Below, piece by piece: positions 44,291 to 53,169 of a DNA stretch of 64,000 bases; position 1 is the first letter of the stretch, and every line of letters begins with the position of its first letter. The position numbers were made by a program, and so were the translations under genes. This DNA comes from Candidatus Sedimenticola sp. (ex Thyasira tokunagai) (GTDB lineage Bacteria; Pseudomonadota; Gammaproteobacteria; Chromatiales; Chromatiaceae): contig CP134874.1 in assembly GCA_037318855.1 (NCBI GenBank), positions 2,046,598-2,110,597 on the forward strand, in the 5' to 3' direction. The notes below the pieces were generated by a model. The model made no database searches, was not told where the DNA came from, and saw only the letters and a program-made list of their open reading frames with translations.

Positions 44291-44431
44291 TACTTCTCCT
44301 TGTGAATTTTTACAACTAACTTGAATTGTCAGGATCCTATTTACATGTTGTCAAAAGGAATCAGAATTCCTGGAAGTTTTTACTTTGACCCCAATTTGCG
44401 CGTTATCAATCGAGTCTGACACTATCGATCC

Positions 44432-44944
44432 TTATGTTGACTTTAGTGCACGTGACCATTCGGTATACTTTTCCTCAAATGTCTTTTGTGCCATTGCTGG
44501 GCTTGTTGAAGGTAATCGTATACAAATAATGTCTTTAAGATTGGCAGATAATGTTGGAAACACCTTTCTTTTGAATTCTGTTTCTGCCTTCCCACCATTA
44601 AAACAAATTTTGGTTATTTTTGGGTAGTCACGAAAAAATGATATGAAGTCGTTTACCTTTATTGTTTCTTGTCTGATATTTGAGTCAAGACTGCCGGATC
44701 TTACGCATGTATGCATGACATCCCATACTGCAATTCTATTTGTATTTAATGATTCTTTCTTTTCTTGGTAAGTAGAGCTTTCCGTAAATCCATACAACCT
44801 TGCCATTATTTTCCAGAATGAATTTCGAGAGTTTGCATAGTACTGATTGGCACGAAGTGATTCCACCCCTGGCATTGTACCTAAAACAAGAGTGCAAGCT
44901 GACGAATCCACAATCGGTGGAAAACTTTTTATTTTTCTATCCAT
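44432..44944 (-). CDS. Uracil/hypoxanthine-DNA glycosylase-like protein
   Basis: The product belongs to the UDG superfamily, most like DNA-deoxyinosine glycosylases: LVLGTMPGVESL (motif 1), YYANSRNSFWKIMARLYGF and LPSTSPAMAQ (motif 2 region). Such enzymes remove deaminated bases. I use the ATG at 44944, giving MDRKIKSFPPIV; the frame opens earlier at 44980. Confidence 0.85.
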   Translation of the reverse strand: MDRKIKSFPPIVDSSACTLVLGTMPGVESLRANQYYANSRNSFWKIMARLYGFTESSTYQEKKESLNTNRIAVWDVMHTCVRSGSLDSNIRQETIKVNDFISFFRDYPKITKICFNGGKAETEFKRKVFPTLSANLKDIICIRLPSTSPAMAQKTFEEKYTEWSRALKST

Positions 44945-45089
44945 ATTTTTCAAACATAACAACCAAGAAAAAGGGGTCACAGCCCTTTAAGTTGGGATGC
45001 AGCGACCACATTTTTAAAATAAGAGGTTTTCTCTGCGACCTCTGTGCTCCTCCGCGTTCTCTGCGTTCCGCTTTTCTATCCCTTAAGGG

Positions 45090-45791
45090 CTAACCGCACT
45101 TAGAATCGCCGCAGTTAAGACAGGTCATGCAGCCGTCCATGAGGATCACTGCTTTGGTGCTGCACTTGGCACAGAGTTGGGAGCCTTCTGGAAAGCTGGT
45201 GTCTTGCGACTTTTCCTGGGTGCTGATGGATTTCTCATACTGGGCACGCTTCTCTTCGATCAGTTTCTGCTGGTGCTCGTCAGGGCTATCCTCTTTCAGC
45301 ATACCGATGGTCACCAGATGGCAGTGGATGACATCACCGATCTCGGCCACCAGGGAAGGCATATATTTGCCGCCCTTTTTGAAGTAGCCGCCGGAAGGGT
45401 CGAATACCGAACGCAGCTCTTCCACCAGGAAGGTGACATCGCCACCTTTACGGAACACGGCAGAGATGATTCGGGTAAGGGCGACGATCCACTGGAAGTG
45501 GTCCATGTTCTTGGAGTTGATGAACACTTCGAATGGACGACGCACCTCGTGTGTAGTGCCGTGATTGAGGATGATGTCGTTTACCGTGACATAGAGGGCG
45601 TGCTCTGTGAGCGGGGTCTTGATCTTGTAGGTGGAACCGAAGAGCATCTCCGGCCGCGCCACCTTTTCATGCATGTGGACAATGTTGTCTTTCGGCTCTA
45701 CCGCCACAGGTACTACTGTCTCGGTGACTTTCTCTTCTTCGTCCTGGGCTACTTTGTAACCGACGATTTTCTTTTCGATCTTGATTGCCAT
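45090..45791 (-). CDS. nrdJb: B12-dependent ribonucleotide reductase, TSCPD-domain subunit
   Basis: The 233-aa product matches the C-terminal part of class II ribonucleotide reductases as a separate chain: TSCPD region (ALYVTVNDIILN, VFINSKNMDHFQWIVALTRIISAVFRKGG) and a terminal zinc/redox tail LCAKCSTKAVILMDGCMTCLNCG. Splitting into NrdJa and NrdJb is known in Pseudomonas. The Cys-rich tail probably re-reduces the active site or binds metal. It lies 54 nt after the large-subunit gene in the same operon. Confidence 0.9.
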   Translation of the reverse strand: MAIKIEKKIVGYKVAQDEEEKVTETVVPVAVEPKDNIVHMHEKVARPEMLFGSTYKIKTPLTEHALYVTVNDIILNHGTTHEVRRPFEVFINSKNMDHFQWIVALTRIISAVFRKGGDVTFLVEELRSVFDPSGGYFKKGGKYMPSLVAEIGDVIHCHLVTIGMLKEDSPDEHQQKLIEEKRAQYEKSISTQEKSQDTSFPEGSQLCAKCSTKAVILMDGCMTCLNCGDSKCG

Positions 45792-45845
45792 GCTCGTTAA
45801 CCTTGTCGTGTTCTGTTATGCATCTGTGGGGTGTTGGGCCGCTCT

Positions 45846-48800
45846 TTAGAGCTTTCCGTAGTAACCCTCTTTCAGTGCATCGAAGAGATTGGCGGCGGTA
45901 TGCATCTCGCCATCGTATTCAATCTCTTCATTACCTTTGACTTCAATCTCACTGCCGTCATCAAGGGTGAATTTATAGGTGGTGTTTTCCAGGTCCTTCT
46001 CTTTTACCAGTACACCCTGGAACGCTTCGGGGTTGAAGCGGAAGGTGGTGCAGCCCTTGAGCCCCTGCTCGTAGGCGTAGAGGTAGATATCCTTGAACTC
46101 TTCGTAGGGGTAGTCGGTAGGTACGTTGGCGGTCTTTGAGATGGATGAGTCGATCCATTTCTGCGCCGCCGCCTGTACATCGACATGCTGCTTCGGAGTG
46201 ACGTCGTCTGCGGCGATAAAGTAGTCAGGCAGCTGCTCATCCTCATTTTCGGAGTAGGGCATCGCTTTTTTGTTGATCATCTCGTGGTAGGCGAGTAGCT
46301 CAAAACTGAATACGTCGACCTTCTCCTTGCTCTTCTTGCCCTCACGGATAATGTTGCGGGCGTAGTGGTGGGCAAAGCTCGGCTCGATGCCGTTACTGGC
46401 GTTGTTGGCCAGTGACAGGGAGATGGTGCCGGTGGGGGCGATAGAGCTGTGGTGGGTAAAGCGGCAGCCCACTTCGCTCAACTCTTGTGCCAGTTTTGAA
46501 TCTTCCTGGGCCAACTGCTGCATGTAGTGGCTGTATTTGGTATGGAGCAGCTTGCCTTTGATCTTGTCGCCGATCTGCCAGTCATCCACCGCCATTTCGG
46601 GGCGCTGCGCCAACATATCACCGGTGACGCTGAACTCCTCCTCCATGATCGGGGCGGGTCCCTTCTCTTTGGCCAGTTCCAGGCCGGTACGCCAGCCGAC
46701 CAGTGCCAGCTCTTTGGTGATCTGCTCGGTAAATTCCAGTGACCTGGGATCACCGTACTTCATGCCGAGCATGGTCATGGATGAACCCAAACCCAGGTAG
46801 CCCATGCCGTGGCGGCGCTTGCGCTCGATCTCTTCGCGCTGCTCAGGTAGGGGCAGGCCGTTGATGTCGACCACGTTGTCGAGCATGCGGGTGAAGGTAG
46901 CGACTACTTCACGAAACTGATCCCAGTCAAAGCTTGCCTCTTTTGTGAATGCATTGCAGATGAACTTGGTCAGGTTGATGGAACCCAACAGGCAGGCGCC
47001 GTAGGGGGGGAGGGGTTGTTCACCGCAGTTATGGGCGTGTAGTCCGTTGGCATCAAATGTGTTGATTCCCGGAACTTGAACATCATAGACCGCCTCGAAG
47101 CCCGCTGGCTCTACAGATTTCACTCGTGCGGTGAAACGCTCACGGTTGAGGCTGCGCTGATAGTTGTTTATCAGACTCTCCAGCCGATCCTGTTTATCGC
47201 TGTCACCAAAGCCGACCAGGTTGTGGTATTGACGCAGGTTTTCGCCACTGATTACAAGCTCATGCTGCGCCTTGATGGTGTATTCTTGCTCGCCGCCTTT
47301 TCCGTTTGGCAGATATTTCGTTCCCTGTGGGCGCCGCTCACGGTAGAGCGTTGAAGCTATACCAAGACGTAGCAGCATGCGCTGGGCTGCTTCAAGTAGT
47401 GGGAGATTGGATTGTGCCAGGCGTATGCTTACCCCTTTCTTCTGGTTGCCTTGGACTGAACCGTCAGCATCGAACAAGCCGCGCAGCACGCCGCGGTAGA
47501 AGTCACTTGAAGCCTGCTCCACACTGTCCGTAATTCCCTTGTGGCCAGGAGACATACCCATCTTTTCAGCCAGCTCTTTAAGTGCCGCGGTGGAGAGGCG
47601 GAATTCGTTTCTGCCCGGGACCTCCATCCAGCCGTTGAAATCGGACCGATGGGGTAGGGTGCGGGCGGCGGCAAGGGCCTCATCCATCACCGCCTGAGTG
47701 CCGCCACTGAGGCTGCTGTTGCAGCCGTTGGCCACGGCAGCCGGTTTCCAGACGGAGAGGACTGCTTTGTCAGATTTGAGTGTACCGTCACCGATCAGGA
47801 GCCCAAGGAGGTAGCCTTCACCATGGTTGTGTTCACCTTCCCAAGTACAGTTTGAACGGTGGTCGTTGAGCAGTACCCGGTCACCCGTTCTCAATTTTCC
47901 CGCTTCACACCACTCGGTCTCGGTACGATAGCGGGTAAAGGTGGTGACACGCCGCACTTTATGGTCAGCGGTAAGGCGCAGGCTGTGCCCCTCGGTGGTC
48001 TGCAGGCGCACCACTTCTTTATCTGCGGTTTTGAAGAAACCCTCGGCTCCTGAGAGGTACTCGCTGCCGTCGATGTGGGCGGTAAATGGTGTGCCGATCA
48101 GCTTTTTCACCTGCCGTGGGCCGACACCGGTCTGTACCCAGGTATCTGCAGTGACACATGGATTGGTCGCACGTACATTTTCACAGAACCAGTTGTTATT
48201 CATCTGGTTGACTTTATCAATGAGGATAAAGCCCGGCTCTGCGTAGTCGTAGGTTGAGGACATGATCACATCCCACAGCCGTTGGGCGCGGATGGTCTTG
48301 TAGATCTTGCAGGCGATCTTGCCGGTCTCATTGGTGATAAAGCCATCTTTATAGGGCCAGTCACGCCAGACGATTATTTCGGAGTCGCTCATATCGACTC
48401 CATCTTCCTCGACCTCTTTTTCGGTGACGGGAAAGGCGAGATCCCATTTGCCGTCATGTTTGACCGCTTCCATAAAGTCTTCGGTGATCAGCAGAGAGAG
48501 GTTGAACTGGCGCAGACGGCCGTCCTCACGCTTGGCGCGGACAAAGTCCATCACATCCGGGTGGCCGACATCAAAGGTGGCCATCTGTGCGCCGCGGCGT
48601 CCACCGGCGGAGGAGACGGTGAAACACATCTTGTCGTAGATATCCATAAACGACAGGGGACCGGAGGTGTAGGCACCGGCACCACTGACATAGGCGCCTT
48701 TGGGACGCAGGGTGGAGAACTCGTAGCCGATACCGCAGCCCGCCTTGAGGGTGAGGCCTGCCTCGTGAACCTTGCCGAGGATCTCGTTCATAGAGTCGTG

Positions 48801-49148
48801 GATAGTGCCGGAGACAGTACAGTTGATAGTGGAGGTGGCCGGTTTGTGCGCCTGTGCTCCCGCATTGGAGGTGATACGTCCGGCGGGGATGGCGCCATGA
48901 CGCAGTGCCCAGAGGAAACGCTCCTGCCACTTCTCCTGTAACTCCGGTGTTACTTCAATCTCAGCCAGTGCTTTCGCCACCCTTTGATAGGTGCCGTCGA
49001 TATCTTCATCAACGGGTGTCCCATCCTTCGCCTTCAACCGGTACTTGGTGCTCCAGATATCCATCGAGGCGGGTTGTAGCGGAATAGCGGCGACGCTGGG
49101 AGGGACAGCTTTGAGATGAGCGCTTTTCATATTATCTTGATCCTTCAT
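45846..49148 (-). CDS. nrdJ: B12-dependent ribonucleotide reductase large subunit with intein
   Basis: The 1100-aa translation includes a 377-residue intein (residues 331-707), so the mature enzyme is about 723 aa. Extein motifs: STINCTVSGTIHDSMNEILG, KAGCGIGYEFSTLRPKG, NCGEQPLPPYGACLLGSINL and the C-terminal GCTTFRFNPEAFQG. It reduces ribonucleotides using adenosylcobalamin, with or without oxygen. The C-terminal TSCPD part is a separate gene downstream. Two NrdR-like boxes upstream imply control by the deoxynucleotide regulator NrdR. Confidence 0.93.
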   Translation of the reverse strand: MKDQDNMKSAHLKAVPPSVAAIPLQPASMDIWSTKYRLKAKDGTPVDEDIDGTYQRVAKALAEIEVTPELQEKWQERFLWALRHGAIPAGRITSNAGAQAHKPATSTINCTVSGTIHDSMNEILGKVHEAGLTLKAGCGIGYEFSTLRPKGAYVSGAGAYTSGPLSFMDIYDKMCFTVSSAGGRRGAQMATFDVGHPDVMDFVRAKREDGRLRQFNLSLLITEDFMEAVKHDGKWDLAFPVTEKEVEEDGVDMSDSEIIVWRDWPYKDGFITNETGKIACKIYKTIRAQRLWDVIMSSTYDYAEPGFILIDKVNQMNNNWFCENVRATNPCVTADTWVQTGVGPRQVKKLIGTPFTAHIDGSEYLSGAEGFFKTADKEVVRLQTTEGHSLRLTADHKVRRVTTFTRYRTETEWCEAGKLRTGDRVLLNDHRSNCTWEGEHNHGEGYLLGLLIGDGTLKSDKAVLSVWKPAAVANGCNSSLSGGTQAVMDEALAAARTLPHRSDFNGWMEVPGRNEFRLSTAALKELAEKMGMSPGHKGITDSVEQASSDFYRGVLRGLFDADGSVQGNQKKGVSIRLAQSNLPLLEAAQRMLLRLGIASTLYRERRPQGTKYLPNGKGGEQEYTIKAQHELVISGENLRQYHNLVGFGDSDKQDRLESLINNYQRSLNRERFTARVKSVEPAGFEAVYDVQVPGINTFDANGLHAHNCGEQPLPPYGACLLGSINLTKFICNAFTKEASFDWDQFREVVATFTRMLDNVVDINGLPLPEQREEIERKRRHGMGYLGLGSSMTMLGMKYGDPRSLEFTEQITKELALVGWRTGLELAKEKGPAPIMEEEFSVTGDMLAQRPEMAVDDWQIGDKIKGKLLHTKYSHYMQQLAQEDSKLAQELSEVGCRFTHHSSIAPTGTISLSLANNASNGIEPSFAHHYARNIIREGKKSKEKVDVFSFELLAYHEMINKKAMPYSENEDEQLPDYFIAADDVTPKQHVDVQAAAQKWIDSSISKTANVPTDYPYEEFKDIYLYAYEQGLKGCTTFRFNPEAFQGVLVKEKDLENTTYKFTLDDGSEIEVKGNEEIEYDGEMHTAANLFDALKEGYYGKL
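47028..48158 (-). other. NrdJ intein with LAGLIDADG homing endonuclease
   Basis: The intein begins at Cys331 (CVTADTWVQTG, block A), with TEGHSLRLTADHKV as block B, endonuclease motifs YLLGLLIGDGTL and LRGLFDADGSV, block F YDVQVPGINTFDANG and terminal HN before Cys708. All splicing residues are present. It interrupts NP/CGEQPLPPYG, at a highly conserved active-site segment of the reductase. Confidence 0.95.
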
Positions 49149-49309
49149 TCGTCTCTGATTTTGTCTGTTTATGCTTTGTAAAAACCGGCGTTATAAGAGT
49201 GGAACGACCGCAATCACACTGAACTATTGTGTTTATAGGTGCGGTGGTTCGGGAGCTACCGGAATAATGACTGTATGGGTTTAACCAAGTTCCTGTTGGT
49301 TGTGGTGAA

Positions 49310-49325
49310 ACACTATATGTTGTGT
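49310..49325 (-). promoter_or_regulatory. NrdR-like box, proximal
   Basis: ACACTATATGTTGTGT matches the NrdR consensus pattern acaCwAtATaTwGtgt, about 160 nt upstream of nrdJ. A 424-bp non-coding gap holds this and a second box. Confidence 0.75.
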
Positions 49326-49467
49326 TTTGTTGAAGGCAAGATTAGGCGTGAATCTGGCGGTTGTCAAGCTGTATTCGGTCTATTAGAAAACATGAATAAA
49401 TAACAAAAACAGTAAGATATGATATTTAAGAGGTTAAGTCCTGAAAAAATATCAGGAATTTTAATAA

Positions 49468-49483
49468 ACACTACATATAGTGT
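49468..49483 (-). promoter_or_regulatory. NrdR-like box, distal
   Basis: ACACTACATATAGTGT, a near-perfect palindrome fitting the NrdR consensus. It is 158 bp from the proximal box, about 15 helical turns; pairs are more often about three turns apart. Confidence 0.75.
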
Positions 49484-49517
49484 TTGCTTATATTCTTACC
49501 ATATATAGGGTAAGACG

Positions 49518-49553
49518 AAAAAAAGCCCTCTTCCGTAGGGAAGAGAGCTTTTT
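49518..49553 (-). terminator. Terminator of the sulfur globule protein gene
   Basis: The minus strand forms AAAAAGCTCTCTTCC, loop CTAC, GGAAGAGGGCTTTTT, a 15-bp stem with one wobble and a T-run. It lies 20 nt past the stop. Confidence 0.9.
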
Positions 49554-49572
49554 CTGCAGTGGTAGCACTGAG

Positions 49573-49905
49573 TTAGTCGGTCTTTGGGGCGGGTGCAGCC
49601 GGTTGGGGAGCGGCATAGGCAGGGTAGCCATATCCATAGGCGGGATAACCGTAGCCTGAGTAACCGCCATAACCATGAGTGGGATACCCATAGCCTCCGT
49701 AGCCGGGATAGCCCCCATAGCCATACCCTGGATAGCCGTAGCCATAACCGGGATAGCCGTAGCCGTAACCCGGCCCGTTCCAACTATCCCACGGATCCCA
49801 GCCGCCAAAGGGGAAGCCCCCCCAGAAGGCCTCGGCTGATAGGGGGATAATCAGTGTGGCACCTGCGATCAGTGCGGCAGTAAGAAAGTTCCTGGTCTTT
49901 TTCAT
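49573..49905 (-). CDS. sgp: Sulfur globule protein-like Gly/Tyr-rich secreted protein
   Basis: The 110-aa product has a signal peptide (MKKTRNFLTAALIAGATLII, cleaved near SAEA) and a mature part of repeated GYGYPGYG units with aromatic GGFPFGGWDPW at its start and a Pro/Ala tail. This matches sulfur globule envelope proteins of purple and other sulfur bacteria, which coat periplasmic sulfur. Other Gly/Tyr-rich cell-surface proteins are possible, but the signal peptide, repeat type and adjacent hydrogenase genes fit a sulfur oxidiser. Own terminator at 49518-49553. Confidence 0.8.
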   Translation of the reverse strand: MKKTRNFLTAALIAGATLIIPLSAEAFWGGFPFGGWDPWDSWNGPGYGYGYPGYGYGYPGYGYGGYPGYGGYGYPTHGYGGYSGYGYPAYGYGYPAYAAPQPAAPAPKTD

Positions 49906-50167
49906 AACCTTTTCTCCTGTACTGAGTTTTTATATTGGGTGAGACACACTCTTGAAGCCAACGCCTGGCACGGGCAATACTTACTGCAAACGGCGCCAAC
50001 CTATTCAGAGTCAGTTAAAGTCTAGACCAGACTGGCAAAGGGATAATGATTTACGTCAGTAAATAAGCAAGTTCTGATTTGCATAAGTATTTAAAAGATG
50101 GCTTCGTAGTGATGTGTGTGTCATAAACTTGTTTATTCAATAAGGCTGCTTTGCGTGTGAGGAACAG

Positions 50168-50644
50168 ATGGAAGATGAGACGACTTTGGTACTCGGTGTT
50201 GGTAATACCCTGTTGACTGATGAGGGGGTGGGGGTACATGTGATCAACCATCTGGCTTCCACACATCCTGACTATCCCAGGGTCAGTTTTGTCGACGGTG
50301 GCACCCTCAGCTTTACTCTGGCTCAACTACTGGCTGAGAATCGACGGCTTATTGTAGTGGACGCGGCAAGAACCGGAGATGCTCCCGGCAGTGTTGTGGT
50401 CTTTGAGGATGATGAGATGGACCGCTACCTTACCGGGAACCGGCAGAGTGTTCATGAGGTGGGTTTGGTGGATCTGCTCGATATTGCCCGTCTCTCAGAC
50501 CACTATCCCAGCCATCGTGCGTTGGTTGGCATTGAGCCGGAGAGCATCGACTGGGGAGAGCAGCCTTCGGCAGTGGTGGTGCCGGCAGTTACAACAGCTG
50601 CCGAGCAGGTGATGGCGCTTATCCGCAAATGGGATGGAAAATAG
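50168..50644 (+). CDS. [NiFe]-hydrogenase maturation protease
   Basis: The 158-aa HupD/HyaD-type endopeptidase has LVLGVGNTLLTDEGVGVHVI with the nickel-binding Glu, the Asp in VVDAARTGDAPGS and the His in SVHEVGLVDLLD. It removes the C-terminal tail of the large subunit after nickel insertion. The substrate is probably the product of hynL in this window, which keeps such a tail. It is separated from the hupH-like gene by a repeat element. Confidence 0.92.
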   Translation: MEDETTLVLGVGNTLLTDEGVGVHVINHLASTHPDYPRVSFVDGGTLSFTLAQLLAENRRLIVVDAARTGDAPGSVVVFEDDEMDRYLTGNRQSVHEVGLVDLLDIARLSDHYPSHRALVGIEPESIDWGEQPSAVVVPAVTTAAEQVMALIRKWDGK

Positions 50645-50685
50645 GTACGGCAATCACTCTTCAGCGGAGATGATTTTAAAGGCTC

Positions 50686-50813
50686 TGCACAATAATTCTG
50701 AAGTCGATTGAAGCGAACTTGTTGGCGAAGAACATAGCTCGGAGCCAATCTTGAACAAGTTCGCTCCTGCAAGTGCATCGCTTCCATCGAGAGGGTTTCA
50801 GGATTGTTGTCCA
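50686..50813. repeat. Palindromic repeat, copy D
   Basis: Outer ends TGCACAATAATTCTGAA and TTCAGGATTGTTGTCCA surround a degenerate centre (GAAGCGAACTTGTTGGCGAAG ... GAACAAGTTCGCTCC). It separates the hydrogenase protease from the structural operon. Confidence 0.85.
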
Positions 50814-50936
50814 TAAGTCAGGTAAATATATGCCGAAAATCAGCCCCTATAAGCCCAATGAATAGTAATGTTTTAGTAACCACTAAAAAGCCAATATAAC
50901 CTGACCTGTGTCAGCACAAAATTCCCAACAGGGTAT

Positions 50937-51380
50937 ATGCTCAGTAATGAAAGCAATGGTCAGCATATGAATTTACTGGACGATATTCCTATCACCGTTA
51001 GTTCCTCCGCCACTACTGCAGGGGCAGTGGGAAACGCGCTTCCAATTCTTCATGAAATACACCACGCACTGCAGCGACTGTTGGAGTGTGATGAAACAAC
51101 GGTGATCGATCTGCGTGCAATCCCCTTTGGTCCCGGTGATGAGGAGCGGCTGCTCTCTGTGCTTGGAAAGGGCGAGATTGTGGCTACACTCAATGCATTG
51201 GGGGAGACCACCGTGACCGAAACCGGTTACCCGGGTGTGTGGTTGCTGGATCATAGAAATCCAGATGATGAACGTATCGCCCTCCAGATTGAAATCACCC
51301 GAATTCCCGATATCTTATGCTCCCGGCAGGAGGATGTCAGCGACAGCCTGGAGCGTTTGGTTGAGGACTTAATTGAGTAG
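50937..51380 (+). CDS. HupH/HyaF C-terminal-domain-like hydrogenase accessory protein
   Basis: The 147-aa product keeps the conserved LLSVLGKGEIVATLNALGETTVTETGYPGVWLLDH pattern of the HupH/HyaF C-terminal region. HupH proteins assist maturation of the hydrogenase small subunit. It is about half the usual length, so it represents a single-domain version. It starts at 50937 (AGGG upstream) or at 50967 (MNLLDDIPITV). It lies 38 nt before hynS. Confidence 0.8.
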   Translation: MLSNESNGQHMNLLDDIPITVSSSATTAGAVGNALPILHEIHHALQRLLECDETTVIDLRAIPFGPGDEERLLSVLGKGEIVATLNALGETTVTETGYPGVWLLDHRNPDDERIALQIEITRIPDILCSRQEDVSDSLERLVEDLIE

Positions 51381-51418
51381 CTATAAGTATCAGAACATAA
51401 CTTTACGAGGGAGGTAGC

Positions 51419-52510
51419 ATGACGGATACCAAAACATTGGGCGACAGCCTGAGGGAAAATGGGGTATCGAGACGCGGTTTTCTCAAGTTCTGTACAGCAA
51501 CCGCTTCATTGATGGCCTTACCTCCGACCATGGTGCCGGTCATTGCCGCCGCCCTTGAAAAGGCAACGCGGCCTTCGGTTATCTGGCTCTCATTTCAGGA
51601 GTGTACCGGTTGCACCGAGTCACTTACCCGCAGCCATGCTCCCACGGTCGAGAGTCTGATCTTTGATCACATCTCCCTTGATTACCACCACACCCTCCAG
51701 GTCGCGGCGGGAGACGCCGCTGAAAAGGCCCGTGAGGAGGCCATGCACGCCAATATGGGTAAGTATCTGTTGGTAGTGGATGGCTCTATTCCACTGGGTA
51801 ATCCCGGTTACTCAACCATTGCCGGTATCAGTAATCTGGATATGTTGAAAGAGGCGGCGGCCGGTGCAGCGGCGATTGTTGCTGTCGGTACCTGTGCTTC
51901 ATTCGGTGGCCTGCCCAAGGCGGACCCCAACCCAACCGGAGCGGTGTCGGTCTCTGATATTATCAAAGATAAACCGATCATCAATGTCTCTGGTTGTCCG
52001 CCAATTCCAGTGGTAATCACCGGTGTTCTGGCGCACTACCTTACCTTTGGCTCCCTTCCCGAACTGGATGAACAGAGCAGGCCGAAGGTGTTTTACGGCC
52101 AGAGCATTCACGACCGCTGTTATCGCCGACCCTTCTACGATAAGGGGTTGTTTGCCGAAACCTTTGATGATGAAGGGGCTAAAGCCGGCTGGTGTCTCTA
52201 TAAGCTGGGCTGTAAGGGGCCGATGACCTATAACGCCTGTGCCACGGTAAAATGGAACCAGGGAACCAGCTGGCCGGTAGAGTCCGGTCACGGCTGCCTG
52301 GGTTGTTCTGAGCCCAACTTCTGGGATGCCGGCGGTTTCTACAACGCTCTGTCGATTCCAACAGGTGATATTTCACGGAACGTTGCCTACAGTGCAGCTG
52401 CCGGTCTTGCCCTTGGTGCGGCGGCGGCAAGCCTCAATAGCAAGGCGAAGAAACGGGCGGCGGAAGAGCATGGAGTGGTTACGGTCGATGATCTGGAGAA
52501 ATCATCATGA
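51419..52510 (+). CDS. hynS: [NiFe]-hydrogenase small subunit, Isp type
   Basis: The 363-aa product has a twin-arginine signal (VSRRGFLKFCTATASL) and iron-sulfur ligands: QECTGCTES (proximal), VGTCASFGG, VSGCPPIPV, then HDRCYRRPFYDKG, GWCLYKLGCKGP and CPGC-like GHGCLGCSEPNFWD (medial and distal clusters). A C-terminal hydrophobic stretch near AYSAAAGLALGAAAA may anchor it to the membrane. It passes electrons from the large subunit to the Isp proteins. The stop overlaps isp1. Confidence 0.93.
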   Translation: MTDTKTLGDSLRENGVSRRGFLKFCTATASLMALPPTMVPVIAAALEKATRPSVIWLSFQECTGCTESLTRSHAPTVESLIFDHISLDYHHTLQVAAGDAAEKAREEAMHANMGKYLLVVDGSIPLGNPGYSTIAGISNLDMLKEAAAGAAAIVAVGTCASFGGLPKADPNPTGAVSVSDIIKDKPIINVSGCPPIPVVITGVLAHYLTFGSLPELDEQSRPKVFYGQSIHDRCYRRPFYDKGLFAETFDDEGAKAGWCLYKLGCKGPMTYNACATVKWNQGTSWPVESGHGCLGCSEPNFWDAGGFYNALSIPTGDISRNVAYSAAAGLALGAAAASLNSKAKKRAAEEHGVVTVDDLEKSS

Positions 52511-53169
52511 GTGAGCCGATCGACTTTCTGTTGTGGATGCGCGGTACCGGCTTTGATCTGGCGGTGACGGTATTTGTCATTGGCATCCTGCTACGGCTTT
52601 TCGAGATTATCTCGCTGGGTCGTAAGATCAATTTGGCTGAGCCTAGGGGAGAGGAGTTCGGTCCGGGAATGAAGACGATTTTGACCCGTATGATTCCCGA
52701 GTCCGGCACCTTTAAGCGTCAACCACTGACGGTGATCGGAGGTTATGTTTTTCATATCGGATTGTTGATCAGTCTGCTCTTCTTTGTCCCTCATATTGAG
52801 CTGTTTGGCGAAACCTTTGGTATTACCTGGCCGGGGTTGCCCAACTACATCATTGATGCGGCGACGGTGTTGGCAATCACAGGCCTGCTGGCGATGCTTT
52901 GGCACAGAATAACCAACCCGGTGATGAGGGTGATCACCACCAAAGAGGACTGGCTGGTGTGGCTGGTGACCTTCTTGCCACTACTGACTGGTTATATCGC
53001 CTACCATCGGATGATCGATCCCTATCCACTGGCATTGGGGCTCCATCTTTTGAGTGTTGAAATTCTGCTGGTGGTGTTCCCATTCACTAAGCTGATGCAC
53101 GCTTTTACATTGTTTCTTGCACGCTGGTACAACGGTGCCATGAGTGGTCGCAGGGGGGTTGAGTCATGA
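52507..53169 (+). CDS. isp1: Isp1, membrane cytochrome-b-like hydrogenase partner
   Basis: The 220-aa membrane protein with about five helices resembles the NarI gamma subunit family: VIGILLRLFEIISLGRKINLAEPRG, GGYVFHIGLLISLLFFVPHIELF and AYHRMIDPYPLALGLHLLSVEILLVVFPFTKLMH, with His residues suited to haem b. It takes electrons from hydrogen oxidation toward the quinone pool together with Isp2. It overlaps both neighbours by 4 nt, so the operon is tightly coupled. Confidence 0.9.
   Translation: MSEPIDFLLWMRGTGFDLAVTVFVIGILLRLFEIISLGRKINLAEPRGEEFGPGMKTILTRMIPESGTFKRQPLTVIGGYVFHIGLLISLLFFVPHIELFGETFGITWPGLPNYIIDAATVLAITGLLAMLWHRITNPVMRVITTKEDWLVWLVTFLPLLTGYIAYHRMIDPYPLALGLHLLSVEILLVVFPFTKLMHAFTLFLARWYNGAMSGRRGVES

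Noticed and set aside
45127..48941. Long plus-strand ORFs opposite nrdJ
   Set aside because: Antisense shadows; the minus strand carries clear ribonucleotide reductase and intein motifs.
49149..49572. Cobalamin riboswitch upstream of the B12-dependent reductase
   Set aside because: I searched for a B12-box-like sequence and found none; only the NrdR-like boxes stand out.
49573..49905. CRISPR-like array in the repeated region
   Set aside because: The repeats are in-frame Gly/Tyr codons of an exported protein, without spacers.
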